From the NCBI GenBank assembly GCA_002007315.1, contig LNZQ01000224.1, positions 1-15,631 on the forward strand: DNA of 15,631 bases, written 5' to 3'. Source of the DNA: Epulopiscium sp. Nele67-Bin004 (GTDB taxonomy: Bacteria; Bacillota_A; Clostridia; Lachnospirales; Cellulosilyticaceae). Below, one piece after another: positions 14,720 to 15,631 of the stretch. Below the pieces are notes generated by a model. The model had not been told where the DNA came from and did not search any database. It saw nothing but the letters and a program-made list of their open reading frames with translations. Position numbers and translations under genes: made by a program. Position 1 is the first letter of the stretch. Each line of letters opens with the position of its first letter.

Positions 14720-15631
14720 TGTACGGAAATACGATAGAGTTACTACAACAAATGTCAGCGACAGTTTCTGAACCGAATTATGAGGTGAAAATTTATAGGC
14801 ATGACAATAACGGCGGGTTTGAGGTTGCACCATATACAATAACAGACGTTGTTAGTTTAACGATAGATAAACAATACAATTTAGGAGCAGACGAATGTAC
14901 ATTTGTAATCGCCAATATTAATGGGCAATATTCCCCCGACTATTCAAATTTAAAGTCATTCACAAACGTTAAAAACTTGCAAATTTCTGAATACCAACAT
15001 GTATTAAAAAGCTACAACTTAGTTGAGGTAAGTTTGGGATACAAAAACGAACTTGTGCCAGTGTTTACAGGGCAAATAACAGGGGTAGATATAACAGAGA
15101 ATGCCCCTACTATAACGGTTACTTGTTTAAATATGTATAGAAAACTACTAAAACCAATTGACCCTATAGACACAACTAGTCTAAAGTATGACAACGTTGC
15201 AGTTGTAGACGTATTAAAAGATTTGTTTGAGCGTGCAGGCGTAACAAGTTACGTGATAGAATTTGACCAAGTGGACGGCGACAACTATTGTTTGCCAAAC
15301 TTAGAATTTCCAATCGGTACAAATTATAGTGATGCTATAAAAGAGATTTTAACAAGCATAGGATTTAGAATTTATTGTGATAGATGGGGTCAAGTACGTG
15401 TTACAAAGCAATATTTTTACAAACAAACAGATAATCACGTGCTAGAAATTGACGATTGTGTAAATATGGTGGAGGGCATATATTACTTAGACCCTTCATA
15501 CATTCGCAACCGAATTATAGTGTCTGGAAGCGATACAATGCAAGCGTTTGAAGATGATTTTTTGCTTGAATATTGCAATCAAGAAAAGATTGCTTTTGGA
15601 GTCGATGCACCTTGGGCAGACGACGAAGAAA
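14719..15631 (+). CDS. Phage tail/baseplate protein, cut by window end
   Basis: An uninterrupted frame of 304 codons starts at ATG 14719 and runs off the window. The N-terminal part (VVSLTIDKQYNLGADECTFV, then ANINGQYSPDY) is typical of Firmicutes phage tail proteins that carry a beta-rich module like those of tail-associated or baseplate hub proteins. VFTGQITGVDI and the repeated YSDAIKEILTSIGFRIYCD segment further downstream fit the late-control-D/XkdQ-like class, but I offer that only as a likely fold. Translation is coupled to the upstream gene by the one-base overlap. GGAAAGGG at 14702-14709 is a weak binding site. Nothing shows whether this is a free phage or a prophage. Confidence 0.65.
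   Translation, partial: MYGNTIELLQQMSATVSEPNYEVKIYRHDNNGGFEVAPYTITDVVSLTIDKQYNLGADECTFVIANINGQYSPDYSNLKSFTNVKNLQISEYQHVLKSYNLVEVSLGYKNELVPVFTGQITGVDITENAPTITVTCLNMYRKLLKPIDPIDTTSLKYDNVAVVDVLKDLFERAGVTSYVIEFDQVDGDNYCLPNLEFPIGTNYSDAIKEILTSIGFRIYCDRWGQVRVTKQYFYKQTDNHVLEIDDCVNMVEGIYYLDPSYIRNRIIVSGSDTMQAFEDDFLLEYCNQEKIAFGVDAPWADDEE

Noticed and set aside
14043..15631. Prophage integrated at the CRISPR array
   Set aside because: There is no integrase, attachment-site repeat or phage end gene, and the phage side begins in the middle of a tail gene; an assembly join explains it better.

Overview
The window looks like a metagenome-assembled contig with three parts of different origin. Bases 1 to about 1550 look like vertebrate, perhaps fish, non-coding DNA: dinucleotide microsatellites (CA/TG), a purine-rich tract and no credible gene. 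From about 1553 to 14266 the sequence is AT-rich, densely packed, all-plus-strand bacterial DNA with strong AGGAGG-type ribosome binding sites, typical of low-GC Firmicutes (Clostridia-like). From 14267 to the end it carries phage or prophage tail genes. A gut bacterium from an animal host, sequenced with host DNA, would explain the mix; that is inference.

Layout of the bacterial part: the last quarter of mnmA (tRNA 2-thiouridylase), cut at its 5' side by the host-like DNA, with a good terminator; an ECF-type sigma factor gene and its zinc-binding anti-sigma partner; a predicted AAA-ATPase/PD-(D/E)XK protein with a terminator; a WYL-domain HTH regulator; then a complete type I-B (Tneap/Cst-type) CRISPR-Cas operon in the order cas6, cas8b (Cst1, CXXC-CXXC type), cas7 (Cst2/DevR), cas5, cas3, cas4, cas1, cas2, followed by a leader and four identical 29-nt repeats with three spacers (35, 35, 38 nt). 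The operon has its own extended -10 promoter. Cas6, Cas8, Cas7 and Cas5 would form Cascade, Cas3 the nuclease-helicase, and Cas4/Cas1/Cas2 the spacer-acquisition module.

The main points of interest are as follows. (1) The array stops being an array immediately after a perfect fourth repeat: the next base is already inside an open phage tail gene with no start codon. The simplest reading is that spacer 4 comes from this phage and the assembler crossed from array to phage through the shared spacer. (2) A degenerate copy of the 3' two thirds of the repeat sits in the leader, 33 nt (about one spacer length) before the first repeat. (3) cas8 contains a possible internal ribosome binding site and GTG start that would yield a 107-residue Cas11 small subunit. 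(4) A GC-rich hairpin separates the Cascade genes from cas3. (5) Cas6 lacks an N-terminal histidine. (6) A WYL regulator adjoins the cas promoter. No wholly new system was found; the Cas operon itself is of a known subtype.
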